Counted from the first letter of the stretch, positions 1-6,944 are shown. The stretch is DNA of 64,000 nt from Acinetobacter amyesii (GCF_002018365.1 NZ_MVKX01000006.1:62001-126000), one strand, 5' to 3'. Notes: generated from the sequence alone by a model not told the origin. Numbers and translations are program-made.

Positions 1-2
1 TA

Positions 3-215
3 GAAAATCAAAAGTTATTACGAATCATAGGGGGTATGCTGGCAGGTATTAAACATTCTGATAGATATAAAGACTTAAAGCAGAACAAATTATACGAACT
101 GATGGCTCAAGCTATTGACACTCAAAAGTTAGGATTAAGTGATGATACTGTGAAGCCTATTTTCTCAGATGCAAATAAAGCTATTAGTAAATATTTAATT
201 AAAAACAACAAATAA
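3..215 (+). CDS. 3' end of a hypothetical protein (partial, start outside window)
   Basis: An open frame runs from the window edge to a TAA at 213-215 and gives a 70-residue C-terminal fragment. The fragment has a pattern like KLLRIIGGMLAGI followed by LSDDTVKPIFSDANKAI. This hydrophobic helix followed by an LSDxTVK helix resembles the C-terminal tail of small accessory-region proteins found near phage-type genes, but I cannot name the family. It lies on the same strand as the AlpA-type gene downstream and is separated from it by a strong inverted repeat. Lack of stops, plausible codon use and the following hairpin support a real coding end. Confidence 0.65.
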   Translation, partial: ENQKLLRIIGGMLAGIKHSDRYKDLKQNKLYELMAQAIDTQKLGLSDDTVKPIFSDANKAISKYLIKNNK

Positions 216-233
216 TCAATAATTTAAAAGAAA

Positions 234-276
234 AAGCATCCTAATTAGAATTATTAAAATCCTAATTAGGATGCTT
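234..276. terminator. 15-bp inverted repeat, likely terminator
   Basis: Bases 234-248 are the exact reverse complement of 262-276, with a 13-base AT-rich loop. It lies 18 bases after the stop of the upstream gene. An A-run precedes the stem, but no clear T-run follows on the plus strand. It could be a terminator or an operator for the next gene. Confidence 0.6.
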
Positions 277-341
277 CTACATTCAGGCTTTTCTATCCTT
301 TCTCACACAACGAGACACTATCAAACGTTGTGGAGAAACAC

Positions 342-635
342 ATGACAAACCCTCAAATCACTAGTACTCATTTTCATGCTGATCCTGAGTTCCTTCTTAC
401 TATCTTTGATCTATCAAGTACGGCTGAAAGAAAAGAGAGAATTTACAAAGATCGAAAAGGTCATACTCGTATCATCAAAGCAAGACCACCAAAAAAAGGA
501 ATTTTACCAATGGGCGAAAGTACTATTTGGGAAAAAGTACGTCGCGGTGAATTCCCTCAACCGATCAAAATTTCATCAAGAATCACTTGCTGGCGTAAAT
601 CAGACATTGTCGAGTGGCTTAAGTCAAAACAGTAA
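342..635 (+). CDS. AlpA-type helix-turn-helix regulator
   Basis: A 97-residue protein. The C-terminal half reads GESTIWEKVRRGEFPQPIKI, then a Trp-Arg stretch and DIVEWLKSKQ. This is the classic AlpA layout: a winged HTH with the (S/T)-x-(I/L)-W/Y-x-x-(V/I)-x-x-G-x-FP core and a C-terminal W-L helix. AlpA proteins are small activators of integrase/excision genes on prophages, satellites and other integrated elements. ATG 342 is chosen because GGAG at 332-335 is well placed; a GTG at 330 in the same frame lies on that ribosome site. The N-terminal 40 residues are less conserved. The stop overlaps the next start (TAATG), so translation is probably coupled. Confidence 0.8.
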   Translation: MTNPQITSTHFHADPEFLLTIFDLSSTAERKERIYKDRKGHTRIIKARPPKKGILPMGESTIWEKVRRGEFPQPIKISSRITCWRKSDIVEWLKSKQ

Positions 636-850
636 TGCAAAACGCACTATATACAACTTGGGAAGCCGCAAGGTTTTTAGCCCAATGGCTACCCTTACGC
701 TCTCAAAAAGCTTGGTATCGGTATTTGATGATTAATCCATCTAAGTACCGCTCTCAAGATGGATACAAGCTTAACGTCCAAGTCATCAACGGCGAACGAC
801 GATACACACAAGCCACATTAGTGGCATTCATAACGGCTCATTTCAAATGA
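635..850 (+). CDS. small helix-turn-helix / excisionase-like protein
   Basis: A 71-residue basic protein beginning with a YTTWEAARFLAQWLP motif, similar in style to the first helices of MerR/excisionase-type winged HTH domains, and ending with ATLVAFITAHFK. Such proteins usually bind DNA in excision or early regulation of integrated elements. Its ATG shares one base with the stop of the AlpA-type gene, and its own stop forms ATGA with a possible upstream start of the next gene, so it sits inside a tightly packed operon. No catalytic residues are visible. The assignment rests on the motif pattern and the mobile-element context. Confidence 0.6.
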   Translation: MQNALYTTWEAARFLAQWLPLRSQKAWYRYLMINPSKYRSQDGYKLNVQVINGERRYTQATLVAFITAHFK

Positions 851-870
851 GCCAAAATAAAGGAAAAAAC

Positions 871-1113
871 ATGAACAATGCAATGCCCCCAAAACACTCT
901 AAAGAGCTGTTAAAACTCAAACAGGAGATTATCGAAGATACGATTCATAATCTTTTAACAGAGAATGATGGAACATTTGATCTTAATACTGATCAGGGAA
1001 TCAATGTAGCTGTCGATTATATGATTGATTACCTAATGATTAATCGGATCGAGGTAAATTCGATTGATCTGAAAGAAAAGCTCATTCGATGCTTACCTAA
1101 GAGTAAAGCCTAA
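871..1113 (+). CDS. hypothetical small protein of the integrated element
   Basis: An 80-residue acidic, mostly helical protein of unknown family, lysine-rich at the start and rich in Asp/Asn/Ile afterwards. ATG 871 is preferred because an AGGA ribosome site lies about 6 bases upstream. An alternative in-frame ATG at 847 overlaps the previous stop and would add 8 residues. The stop overlaps the start of the following 55-codon gene (TAATG), keeping the chain of coupled small genes typical of phage satellites. I do not recognise a function. Confidence 0.6.
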   Translation: MNNAMPPKHSKELLKLKQEIIEDTIHNLLTENDGTFDLNTDQGINVAVDYMIDYLMINRIEVNSIDLKEKLIRCLPKSKA

Positions 1114-1280
1114 TGAATTTAACAATTCTTAGCACTGAGCTATTTGCAGATATTTTACGACACAGTGAAATTCTAGAAGTAGATGAAAAAAGCCCTTCTA
1201 CAACCGAATACACAATCATTTATAAGGGATTAAAAACCTTATTGATCGATACTGCTGTCGAAAAATATCTAGTCGAGTAA
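1113..1280 (+). CDS. hypothetical 55-residue protein
   Basis: A short open frame starts at the ATG that overlaps the previous stop (TAATG) and ends with TAA at 1278-1280. The product is 55 residues, with alternating hydrophobic and charged positions (for example TIIYKGLKTLLIDTAVEKYL). No family is recognised. The next large frame continues in the same reading frame directly after this stop, so a readthrough product or an ancestral fusion is conceivable. Two separate cistrons is the simpler reading. The overlap with its upstream neighbour supports it being translated. Confidence 0.5.
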   Translation: MNLTILSTELFADILRHSEILEVDEKSPSTTEYTIIYKGLKTLLIDTAVEKYLVE

Positions 1281-1288
1281 TCCACTCA

Positions 1289-1315
1289 GCATGTGCATTG
1301 TAACGATGCACATGC
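1289..1315. promoter_or_regulatory. perfect 10-bp inverted repeat at the start of the replication-like gene
   Basis: Bases 1289-1298 (GCATGTGCAT) pair perfectly with 1306-1315 around a 7-base loop. The hairpin covers the possible GTG start at 1293. It could block or time translation, or serve as a binding or nicking site for the encoded replication-like protein. No T-run follows, so it is not a standard terminator. Confidence 0.6.
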
Positions 1316-2423
1316 CCTCCTTGAACGAATTAGAAATACTGGTATGCACTCAGACTCTCCACGGGACAATAGTCCGAACTCTGTCACCACGACCTCTAGT
1401 ATTCATGATCTAAATAATCTTCTAGAGCATTATCAATCTAAGTTGAATGACGCCGTAGAAGAAGCAGAAAATCAAGATACTATCGAAAAGGGTAATATTC
1501 ATAACTATGAATTTGATCGCAAGAAATTGAAGCCAAGAACGCTTAACTTCACAAATGGTACATCCATTCATGTGAAACAAAGCCTAATCAAAATCACATC
1601 CCAAATTGATTTTATGAATGTGAGTTTCGATACCACTAAGGCGACTCAAAGAAGCTATATCAAAAAGTTTCTTACGGAAAAAATGGGGAAGAAGCATTTT
1701 ATTACTCAAGAATATAGCGATAACGTTACGGCGAATACCGATAACTTAGCTTCATGCACGTTTAACATTCGCATTCATGATGTGAACAATAAAAAGTGCA
1801 TTCATAAAATCGTCCATGCTCTTAAGAAGAATTACGGTGCATATAATTTTAGAATTAAGTGTATTGAGCTTGCGCATGACTTTTATAATGCACCACCTGA
1901 ATTCTTAACCGCTCTATTCAAATCAATTCAGTTTGATGCAGATGCACATAGCATTCGAGTTTTTAGGCTAAAGGGTGAAAATCAGACTATCCCTTATGAG
2001 CCAATTAGATTTAAGAACTTATTACTTCAAGGCTTCAACATTGGAGTCAATGACTATCGTAAGGATGATGTTTACTATCATTTTTACTTTAAGAAAACGG
2101 ATTATAACAAACGTCCCCTTCCTCATGAAGAATGGCGTTTGAGAGCGGAGGTCAGATTAAGCAACCTTAATCATGCTCTAGAGGATTTAAGCAATTTAGT
2201 TAAAAGTGGTTTCAAGAAGCTCACTTTTACTCAATTAGCCGACACAGCGACAACTGAGCAAAGAAAGTTTTACTCGCTTTATATCCGCCCATACGGACAA
2301 AAGCTCTCTTCACCGATTCTCAAAAACGGTCATTATCGAGATTTCAAAAACTTTATTTGTACAAATCAAAATCTGAATGAGCGGTTACGAGAGTCGGTAA
2401 AGAACTTGTCAAATAAGTTCTAG
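1293..2423 (+). CDS. putative replication initiation protein of the integrated element
   Basis: A protein of up to 376 residues. After an acidic, poorly conserved N-terminus of about 100 residues there is a mixed alpha/beta region. It includes IKCIELAHDFYN near residue 192 and a WRLRAEVRLSNL segment near residue 286. These patterns resemble the Rep_trans/phage gene-II-like replication initiators of small phages and satellites, but I cannot see a full catalytic signature, so this is tentative. The start is uncertain: GTG 1293 lies inside a hairpin and ATG 1344 is the next in-frame choice. It is the largest gene of the small-gene operon and is followed by a strong terminator. GC content is low, like the rest of the element. 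Confidence 0.5.
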   Translation: MHCNDAHALLERIRNTGMHSDSPRDNSPNSVTTTSSIHDLNNLLEHYQSKLNDAVEEAENQDTIEKGNIHNYEFDRKKLKPRTLNFTNGTSIHVKQSLIKITSQIDFMNVSFDTTKATQRSYIKKFLTEKMGKKHFITQEYSDNVTANTDNLASCTFNIRIHDVNNKKCIHKIVHALKKNYGAYNFRIKCIELAHDFYNAPPEFLTALFKSIQFDADAHSIRVFRLKGENQTIPYEPIRFKNLLLQGFNIGVNDYRKDDVYYHFYFKKTDYNKRPLPHEEWRLRAEVRLSNLNHALEDLSNLVKSGFKKLTFTQLADTATTEQRKFYSLYIRPYGQKLSSPILKNGHYRDFKNFICTNQNLNERLRESVKNLSNKF

Positions 2424-2902
2424 AGTCGCAAATTTCGGATGGGTTTTGAATGACAACCGCCGTGCTTAACGCTAGTAACCGCCTTAGCTACGGCGGTTTT
2501 TTTCTATTTAGCTCTGTCTAATAACATATAGGTATTAATTAATGTAATGTATAAACTCCATTACATTAAATGAAAGAAAATAGTCTTAAGTTTACTCTGG
2601 CTTCTCTAGATTGCTTTTCCAAGGAAATACTCCAGCTTTATTAAGTAAAACTGATTATGAGTACGGATACCGTTGTTCTTAAAAGCTAGTCTCTATCTAG
2701 TGAAATGATCTCGCTAGGTGCATTAAAATGAGCGAAGTCCTAGGAAAAATGTGATTCACTCTATATAGACCATTCATAAATCTTGTACAGATTCAAAAGG
2801 TCTTATACTTCTCCACTAAGTTTCGGAAAGTTAACTATAACTTCTCTTTTTTTAATGAGTATTTATGATTCATTTGATAGATTGATGTGTAGATGCTAAT
2901 TA
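2424..2902. other. gene-free stretch with an 11-bp inverted repeat
   Basis: Apart from the terminator at 2477-2504, the clearest feature is an inverted repeat. TTAATGTAATG at 2539-2549 pairs perfectly with 2559-2569 around a 9-base loop (TATAAACTC). The remainder is AT-rich with only very short frames. It separates the replication module from the defence cargo. Confidence 0.5.
2477..2504 (+). terminator. rho-independent terminator after the replication-like gene
   Basis: AACCGCC at 2477-2483 pairs with GGCGGTT at 2492-2498, followed by a run of T. An alternative upstream arm at 2455-2462 can pair with 2491-2498, so two mutually exclusive hairpins are possible. Confidence 0.8.
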
Positions 2903-3169
2903 CTAATCTTTCTCATGAGTAAAGTAGTTTCTACAACCTTTTAAAAGCTCATCATTAATATTCATTTCCGGATCATCGGCTTCATCATCGCAGTTGTCAG
3001 CTGAATTTAACTCATTAACCTTTGCATATAGATACCCATTGCAGAGTTCTGTGCCCTCTTCATAGCCACATCTGGGATCTATGTTTCTTGTTTCACCAAT
3101 GCGGATGACTAATAAACCTATACCGAAGATTAGATAGGATATAAAAATTGCTATTTTTTGAAGATTCAT
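2903..3169 (-). CDS. small single-pass membrane protein, unknown function
   Basis: An 88-residue protein starting MNLQKIAIFISY. One hydrophobic helix lies at residues 5-23, followed by an acidic domain with several cysteines (motifs RCGYEEGTELCNGY, NCDDEADD, KGCRNYF). The topology looks like an N-terminal anchor with a disulfide-capable exported domain. ATG at 3169 is chosen because AAAGGTG lies 6 bases upstream; longer in-frame starts lack this. The gene diverges from drt3a, sharing a 117-bp intergenic region with an inverted repeat, so it may be co-regulated. No family is recognised. It could be an accessory of the defence locus or an unrelated passenger. Confidence 0.6.
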   Translation of the reverse strand: MNLQKIAIFISYLIFGIGLLVIRIGETRNIDPRCGYEEGTELCNGYLYAKVNELNSADNCDDEADDPEMNINDELLKGCRNYFTHEKD

Positions 3170-3214
3170 GTTTATCACCTTTATAATTTTTATATCTTCA
3201 AGAAGGTCTAAAGA

Positions 3215-3254
3215 GATATATTTTTCAACTAAATATATCAAATTACAATATAAT
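3215..3254 (+). promoter_or_regulatory. candidate promoter and operator for drt3a
   Basis: A perfect 9-bp inverted repeat (3215-3223 GATATATTT with 3231-3239, 7-base spacer) lies just upstream of a TATAAT match at 3249-3254. That places transcription start about 25-30 bases before the drt3a ATG. The palindrome is well placed to bind a repressor controlling both divergent genes. No strong -35 box is seen. Confidence 0.45.
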
Positions 3255-3286
3255 TTATTTTATATCTCTAATGATAATGAATTCAA

Positions 3287-4528
3287 ATGGTATACGATCA
3301 TTCCTATTCAAAAGATAATTTGAGTAAATATTTTTTAAACTCAGAAATTGCTAAATTTCCAGCAGCTCAAAGGAATCAGCAAAGAGAAACTATATCTAAT
3401 AAAGCTTATCAAGATGTTCAAAGGCATTTGAGGAATGTTAACCTTCTCCGTAAAGTTACTATTAACAATAAAAGTGCTTATACAATCAATTTGTTAGAAC
3501 ACAATTTGATAGTAAGAAAGCTACATCAAAATTTGAGAAAGTCTTTTTATTACAGTGCACCCAATAGACATACTATTATTAAAAATTTACTTAGTTTGCT
3601 TAGAGAAGCAACGCCTTACAATGTATACAGATTAGATATACAAAGTTTTTTTGAGTCAGTAGATAAAAATACACTTTTTGAACATTTAGATAATAATTAT
3701 TTCTTATGTGCTTACAGTAAAAAAATCCTGAAAGAGCTGTTTAAACAATTTGAAAGTTTAGGAGGAAGTGGGATTCCCAGAGGCTTATCAATCAGCAATA
3801 TCTTATCTGATATCTATATGCAGTCTTTTGATCAGGCTATAAGCAAAAACAATGTAGTGTTTTACTATCGAAGATATGTAGATGACATCATCATCATCAC
3901 TAGCGGCAAAGAAGATAAGGACTCTTTTCTTCCCCATCTTTCTTCAGAGCTTCCTAAAGGTCTAATATTTAATAGTGATGATAAATTTCAATTTATATCT
4001 ATAAGTAAAAACATTAATAACAACTCCCTCCCTTTAAATTATAGATTTGATTATTTAGGGTATAGCTTTTCTATAGAAAACAATCATTCTAAAGATAAAA
4101 ATAGGGCAATTAAAATTGATATAGCAGACAATAAAATTAAAAAAATAAAAACAAAAATTATTCGTGCTTTTATAGCATTTTCAAAAGATCAGAATTTCGA
4201 AATTCTAACAGAAAGATTATTATTCCTATCTACTAATTTCAGTATATATGACAGAAACAAAGGTAGAAAAAAACTCTCTGGAATATATTACAATTATCCA
4301 GAACTTAGTGAAAACAATGAAAGCCTATTAGAGTTAGATGAATATCTAAGAACTTTAATCTTATCTAAAGCGACTTTTAAACATTTAAATATATCAAGTA
4401 AATTATCTAAAAATCAAAAGAGAAAGTTACTAAGTTTAAGTTTCTTTAAGTCCCATACTAATAGAAGTTTTAATTATTTTAGCGGCCAACGGATTAAAGT
4501 ATTAAAGGAGTGCTGGAAAAATGTTTAA
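3287..4528 (+). CDS. drt3a: defence reverse transcriptase, first subunit (Drt3a-like, UG3 group)
   Basis: A 413-residue reverse transcriptase. Visible RT motifs: motif A RLDIQSFFESVD with Asp117; motif B GGSGIPRGLSIS from residue 159; motif C YRRYVDD with the catalytic pair Asp199-Asp200; then FDYLGYSF near 254-261. There is no maturase, integrase or endonuclease domain, so it is not a group II intron or retrotransposon protein. It overlaps the second RT gene by 8 bp and that gene is followed by a structured RNA. In type 3 defence-associated RT systems, a UG3-group RT (Drt3a) works with a UG8-group RT (Drt3b) and an ncRNA against phage. Family knowledge recalled, not searched: Drt3a copies an AC-repeat template in the ncRNA into GT-repeat DNA. 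Very AT-rich, unlike the chromosome downstream. Confidence 0.85.
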   Translation: MVYDHSYSKDNLSKYFLNSEIAKFPAAQRNQQRETISNKAYQDVQRHLRNVNLLRKVTINNKSAYTINLLEHNLIVRKLHQNLRKSFYYSAPNRHTIIKNLLSLLREATPYNVYRLDIQSFFESVDKNTLFEHLDNNYFLCAYSKKILKELFKQFESLGGSGIPRGLSISNILSDIYMQSFDQAISKNNVVFYYRRYVDDIIIITSGKEDKDSFLPHLSSELPKGLIFNSDDKFQFISISKNINNNSLPLNYRFDYLGYSFSIENNHSKDKNRAIKIDIADNKIKKIKTKIIRAFIAFSKDQNFEILTERLLFLSTNFSIYDRNKGRKKLSGIYYNYPELSENNESLLELDEYLRTLILSKATFKHLNISSKLSKNQKRKLLSLSFFKSHTNRSFNYFSGQRIKVLKECWKNV

Positions 4529-6497
4529 AAAAAATCATTTTAAAATTAAGAGAAATGATTACTATAGAGTACTCACCACGGAAGTTTTACCTTATGAAAC
4601 CCCGCTAATCTTTAATAATTTTGGTCTTTATAATTTTGTTAAATTTGACTTTAAATCTCCTACTGCTATTGAATTACAAAAAAGATTAATAAACGGACTA
4701 AAAAAGTCTAATACACATACAATCCCTTTATCATATAAAATTAAAAAGAATTCCCATGAATTTAGAAAATTAAAGTTAATTCATCCTTTATCTCAAATAC
4801 AAGTAGTAAAATTTTATGAAAAATATGAAAACTTGATACTACATTATTGTGAAGCTAGTCCCATTACGATTAGATCACCCAATAGAATCGCTACGTCCTT
4901 CTATAAAAAAAACCTTTTAGAAGATATTAATAAGTATAGAAGCAACCAAATTTTAACTTCAAAAACAGAGGAAATTTCCAAACATTCACCATCCTTTTTT
5001 TCATATAGAGGCTTCAATAGACTCTATAAGTTCTTTGAATCTAGAAAATTTTTTAATATAGAGGAAAAATATTCAGAGTTCTGTAGTGTAGATATATCTA
5101 AATGCTTTGATTCAATCTATACCCATAGCATATCTTGGGCGGTAAAAAACAAAGAGTTTACTAAGGAAAACGTTACTATTAAAACGACATTTCCTAATGA
5201 GTTTGATTCATTAATGCAGAGAATGAATCACAATGAGACTAATGGAATAGTAATCGGACCCGAACTAAGTAGAATATTTGCTGAGATAATCTTACAAAAA
5301 GTTGATATTCAGGTAATAGAAAAATTAGAAGAAAAATATAAATTAGTATACGGAAATCAGTATACTATAAAGCGTTATGTAGATGACTTTTTTATATTTT
5401 CGATAAATAAAGATATTCAAAATAAGATAGTCATATGCTTGTCTGATGTTTTATTAAATTTTAACTTACATCTGAATAAATCAAAAACAGAATATCTTTC
5501 ACGACCATTCATAACTAGAAAATCTAAACTAGTATATTCTATAAGAAATATTGTTAATGAATTTTTTGATAGCTTCTTAGAATATGAGAACCCTAAGACC
5601 TTAAAACCTAAGAGAGTGATAAATACTTGGAAACTAACCAGAAGCTTTATTCAGTCAATACAATATCAATGTAATACAAATGGAATTTCTTATGATGATA
5701 TTTCAGCTTATATAATATCCTCAATAAATGAAAGGATAAAAAAATTAACTAATAACAAAAATTTAGAAGGAAATACTAAAAACTTTTTAGATGCTCTTGA
5801 AGTATTGATTGATATTCAGTTCTTTTTATTTAGTATAAGTCCATCAACTAATAGCTCCTACAAAATATCAACTTCACTAATTCTAGCTATCAGATTTGTC
5901 AAAGATAAAATTAATGATAGATATGAGCATATTTCTAAATTTATATATGACCATGTTTATAGATATTTAAAAAATATGGAAGATGAAAATCCTCATATAG
6001 TTGATGATTATTTTCCTATAGAAGCTATAAATATTATTTTGGCTTCTACGGAGTTGAGTCATGAATTCATGCTTCCAGAAGATTTAACTTTTAAATTTTT
6101 CAATATTACTAATGGAGATCACTTAAATTATTTACATGTAATTTCTGCTCTTTATTATTCTGGAAAGTATTCGGCACTACAACAAAGGAAAAAAGATATT
6201 TTATGTGCCATTGAGAAGTATCTGTCAGATTTGTCTGATTTCTCTACTAACACCAATAAAGCATATTTATTTTTTGATTCATTATTTCATCCTGATTTTA
6301 AAAAAACTGTAAAAACTTCTTGGCTTAAACAGGTACTTGCTTCTTTAGACAAGGATAATCCAGCTCATCCACTCACTCAAAAATCTATTATTGATCAATT
6401 TTATAATGAGATATCAAGTCATATCTGGCATGTTGACTGGCATCACCTTGATTTGCTTAGTTATCTTCAAAAGAAAGACTTGAGACAAGCATATTAA
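4521..6497 (+). CDS. drt3b: defence reverse transcriptase, second subunit (Drt3b-like, UG8 group)
   Basis: A 658-residue RT. The N-terminus carries an LPYETP motif (Glu26) and a FNNFGLYNF stretch. RT motif A is CSVDISKCFDSIY (Asp191). Motif B is NETNGIVIGPELSRIFAE (about 238-255), where ELSR replaces the usual QG pattern. Motif C is IKRYVDD with Asp288-Asp289. About 300 further residues form an alpha-helical C-terminal extension without recognisable enzyme motifs. The gene starts inside the end of drt3a, with GGAG upstream, so the two are translationally coupled. In DRT3 this subunit is reported to make the complementary AC-repeat strand without a nucleic-acid template. Glu26 and Arg251 are candidates for the residues involved; that mapping is inference. 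Confidence 0.85.
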   Translation: MFKKNHFKIKRNDYYRVLTTEVLPYETPLIFNNFGLYNFVKFDFKSPTAIELQKRLINGLKKSNTHTIPLSYKIKKNSHEFRKLKLIHPLSQIQVVKFYEKYENLILHYCEASPITIRSPNRIATSFYKKNLLEDINKYRSNQILTSKTEEISKHSPSFFSYRGFNRLYKFFESRKFFNIEEKYSEFCSVDISKCFDSIYTHSISWAVKNKEFTKENVTIKTTFPNEFDSLMQRMNHNETNGIVIGPELSRIFAEIILQKVDIQVIEKLEEKYKLVYGNQYTIKRYVDDFFIFSINKDIQNKIVICLSDVLLNFNLHLNKSKTEYLSRPFITRKSKLVYSIRNIVNEFFDSFLEYENPKTLKPKRVINTWKLTRSFIQSIQYQCNTNGISYDDISAYIISSINERIKKLTNNKNLEGNTKNFLDALEVLIDIQFFLFSISPSTNSSYKISTSLILAIRFVKDKINDRYEHISKFIYDHVYRYLKNMEDENPHIVDDYFPIEAINIILASTELSHEFMLPEDLTFKFFNITNGDHLNYLHVISALYYSGKYSALQQRKKDILCAIEKYLSDLSDFSTNTNKAYLFFDSLFHPDFKKTVKTSWLKQVLASLDKDNPAHPLTQKSIIDQFYNEISSHIWHVDWHHLDLLSYLQKKDLRQAY

Positions 6498-6508
6498 GTA
6501 TATAAGAT
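6480..6508 (+). promoter_or_regulatory. candidate promoter of the DRT3 ncRNA
   Basis: TTGAGA at 6480-6485, a 17-base spacer and TAAGAT at 6503-6508 form a sigma70-type promoter overlapping the drt3b stop codon. The predicted start, about 6514-6516, coincides with the first base of the RNA's terminal stem. The RNA could therefore be made independently of the RT operon. Confidence 0.5.
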
Positions 6509-6513
6509 TACCA

Positions 6514-6694
6514 GTGGAGATAGAGTAGTTCGTCCTCCTCTGGAGACACAGAGCAATCTGTTAACCAGCATACTTCTTACGATTAACCTCGTGAGAACTT
6601 CAGATATCAAAGTGACTAACCTCGCAAGGGTTAGTCAGTTTAATATTTGAGCAACTTCGGTTGCACACACTCAGTGACAACACTCTATCTCCAC
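6514..6694 (+). ncRNA. DRT3-associated structured ncRNA with ACACAC template
   Basis: A 181-nt element starting 17 bases after drt3b. Its ends pair perfectly over 13 bp (6514-6526 with 6682-6694). Internal structure includes a small stem 6535-6538/6542-6545, a 9-bp stem 6613-6621/6629-6637 with a 7-base loop, and stem 6651-6655/6660-6664 capped by the very stable C(UUCG)G tetraloop. Directly after that hairpin, ACACAC lies at 6665-6670, unpaired in this model, as expected for a template that yields GT repeats. The element is clearly more GC-rich than the RT genes beside it and has no credible coding frame. It should fold as a closed multi-branch domain bound by the RT complex. The ends are inferred from the stem; a 3' end shortly after 6694 is assumed. 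Confidence 0.8.
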
Positions 6695-6786
6695 CTTCTT
6701 TGTATCGCTACTCTTATAAACATCTAGCTGTATTTCAATTTGCTAAACAAATAAGCTCTCTTATTTAAACTCTCAATTTCATAATG

Positions 6787-6807
6787 ATGTCGGTATAAAT
6801 GTCGGTA
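6787..6807. repeat. two direct copies of ATGTCGGTA, possible integrase arm sites
   Basis: ATGTCGGTA occurs at 6787-6795 and again at 6799-6807, 12 bases apart, just inside the presumed right end of the element. Short spaced repeats near an att core are typical arm-type binding sites of tyrosine recombinases. No integrase gene is visible in the window, so this is an inference. Confidence 0.35.
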
Positions 6808-6867
6808 CATTTACAGCCCTGATTTTTTATGTTTCAATAATTCATATATTTAGATATTGAACCTGAC

Positions 6868-6884
6868 GGACTCTTTCACCGCCA
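6868..6884 (+). other. candidate right attachment site (tRNA-Ser 3'-end-like core)
   Basis: GGACTCTTTCACCGCCA looks like the acceptor 3' strand of a tRNA-Ser (a TTTCACC strand, G discriminator, CCA), but no T-loop consensus precedes it. A tRNA-type terminator follows at 6914. This is the picture expected where an element entered a tRNA gene and left only the duplicated 3' end here. AT-rich accessory DNA lies on its left and ordinary chromosome on its right. Confidence 0.4.
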
Positions 6885-6913
6885 GAATAAACTGCAATGC
6901 CAAGCATAATGAA

Positions 6914-6944
6914 GGTCTAAATTGATAAAATTTAGGCCTTTTTT
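6914..6944 (+). terminator. rho-independent terminator next to the att candidate
   Basis: GGTCTAAAT at 6914-6922 pairs with ATTTAGGCC at 6930-6938 (one G-T pair), followed by six T. It is probably the original terminator of the tRNA gene used as the insertion target. Confidence 0.7.

Noticed and set aside
3287..6497. Retron or group II intron interpretation of the RT pair
   Set aside because: No msr/msd-type inverted repeat before the RT, no maturase/endonuclease domain, and two different RTs with a downstream RNA fit DRT3 better.
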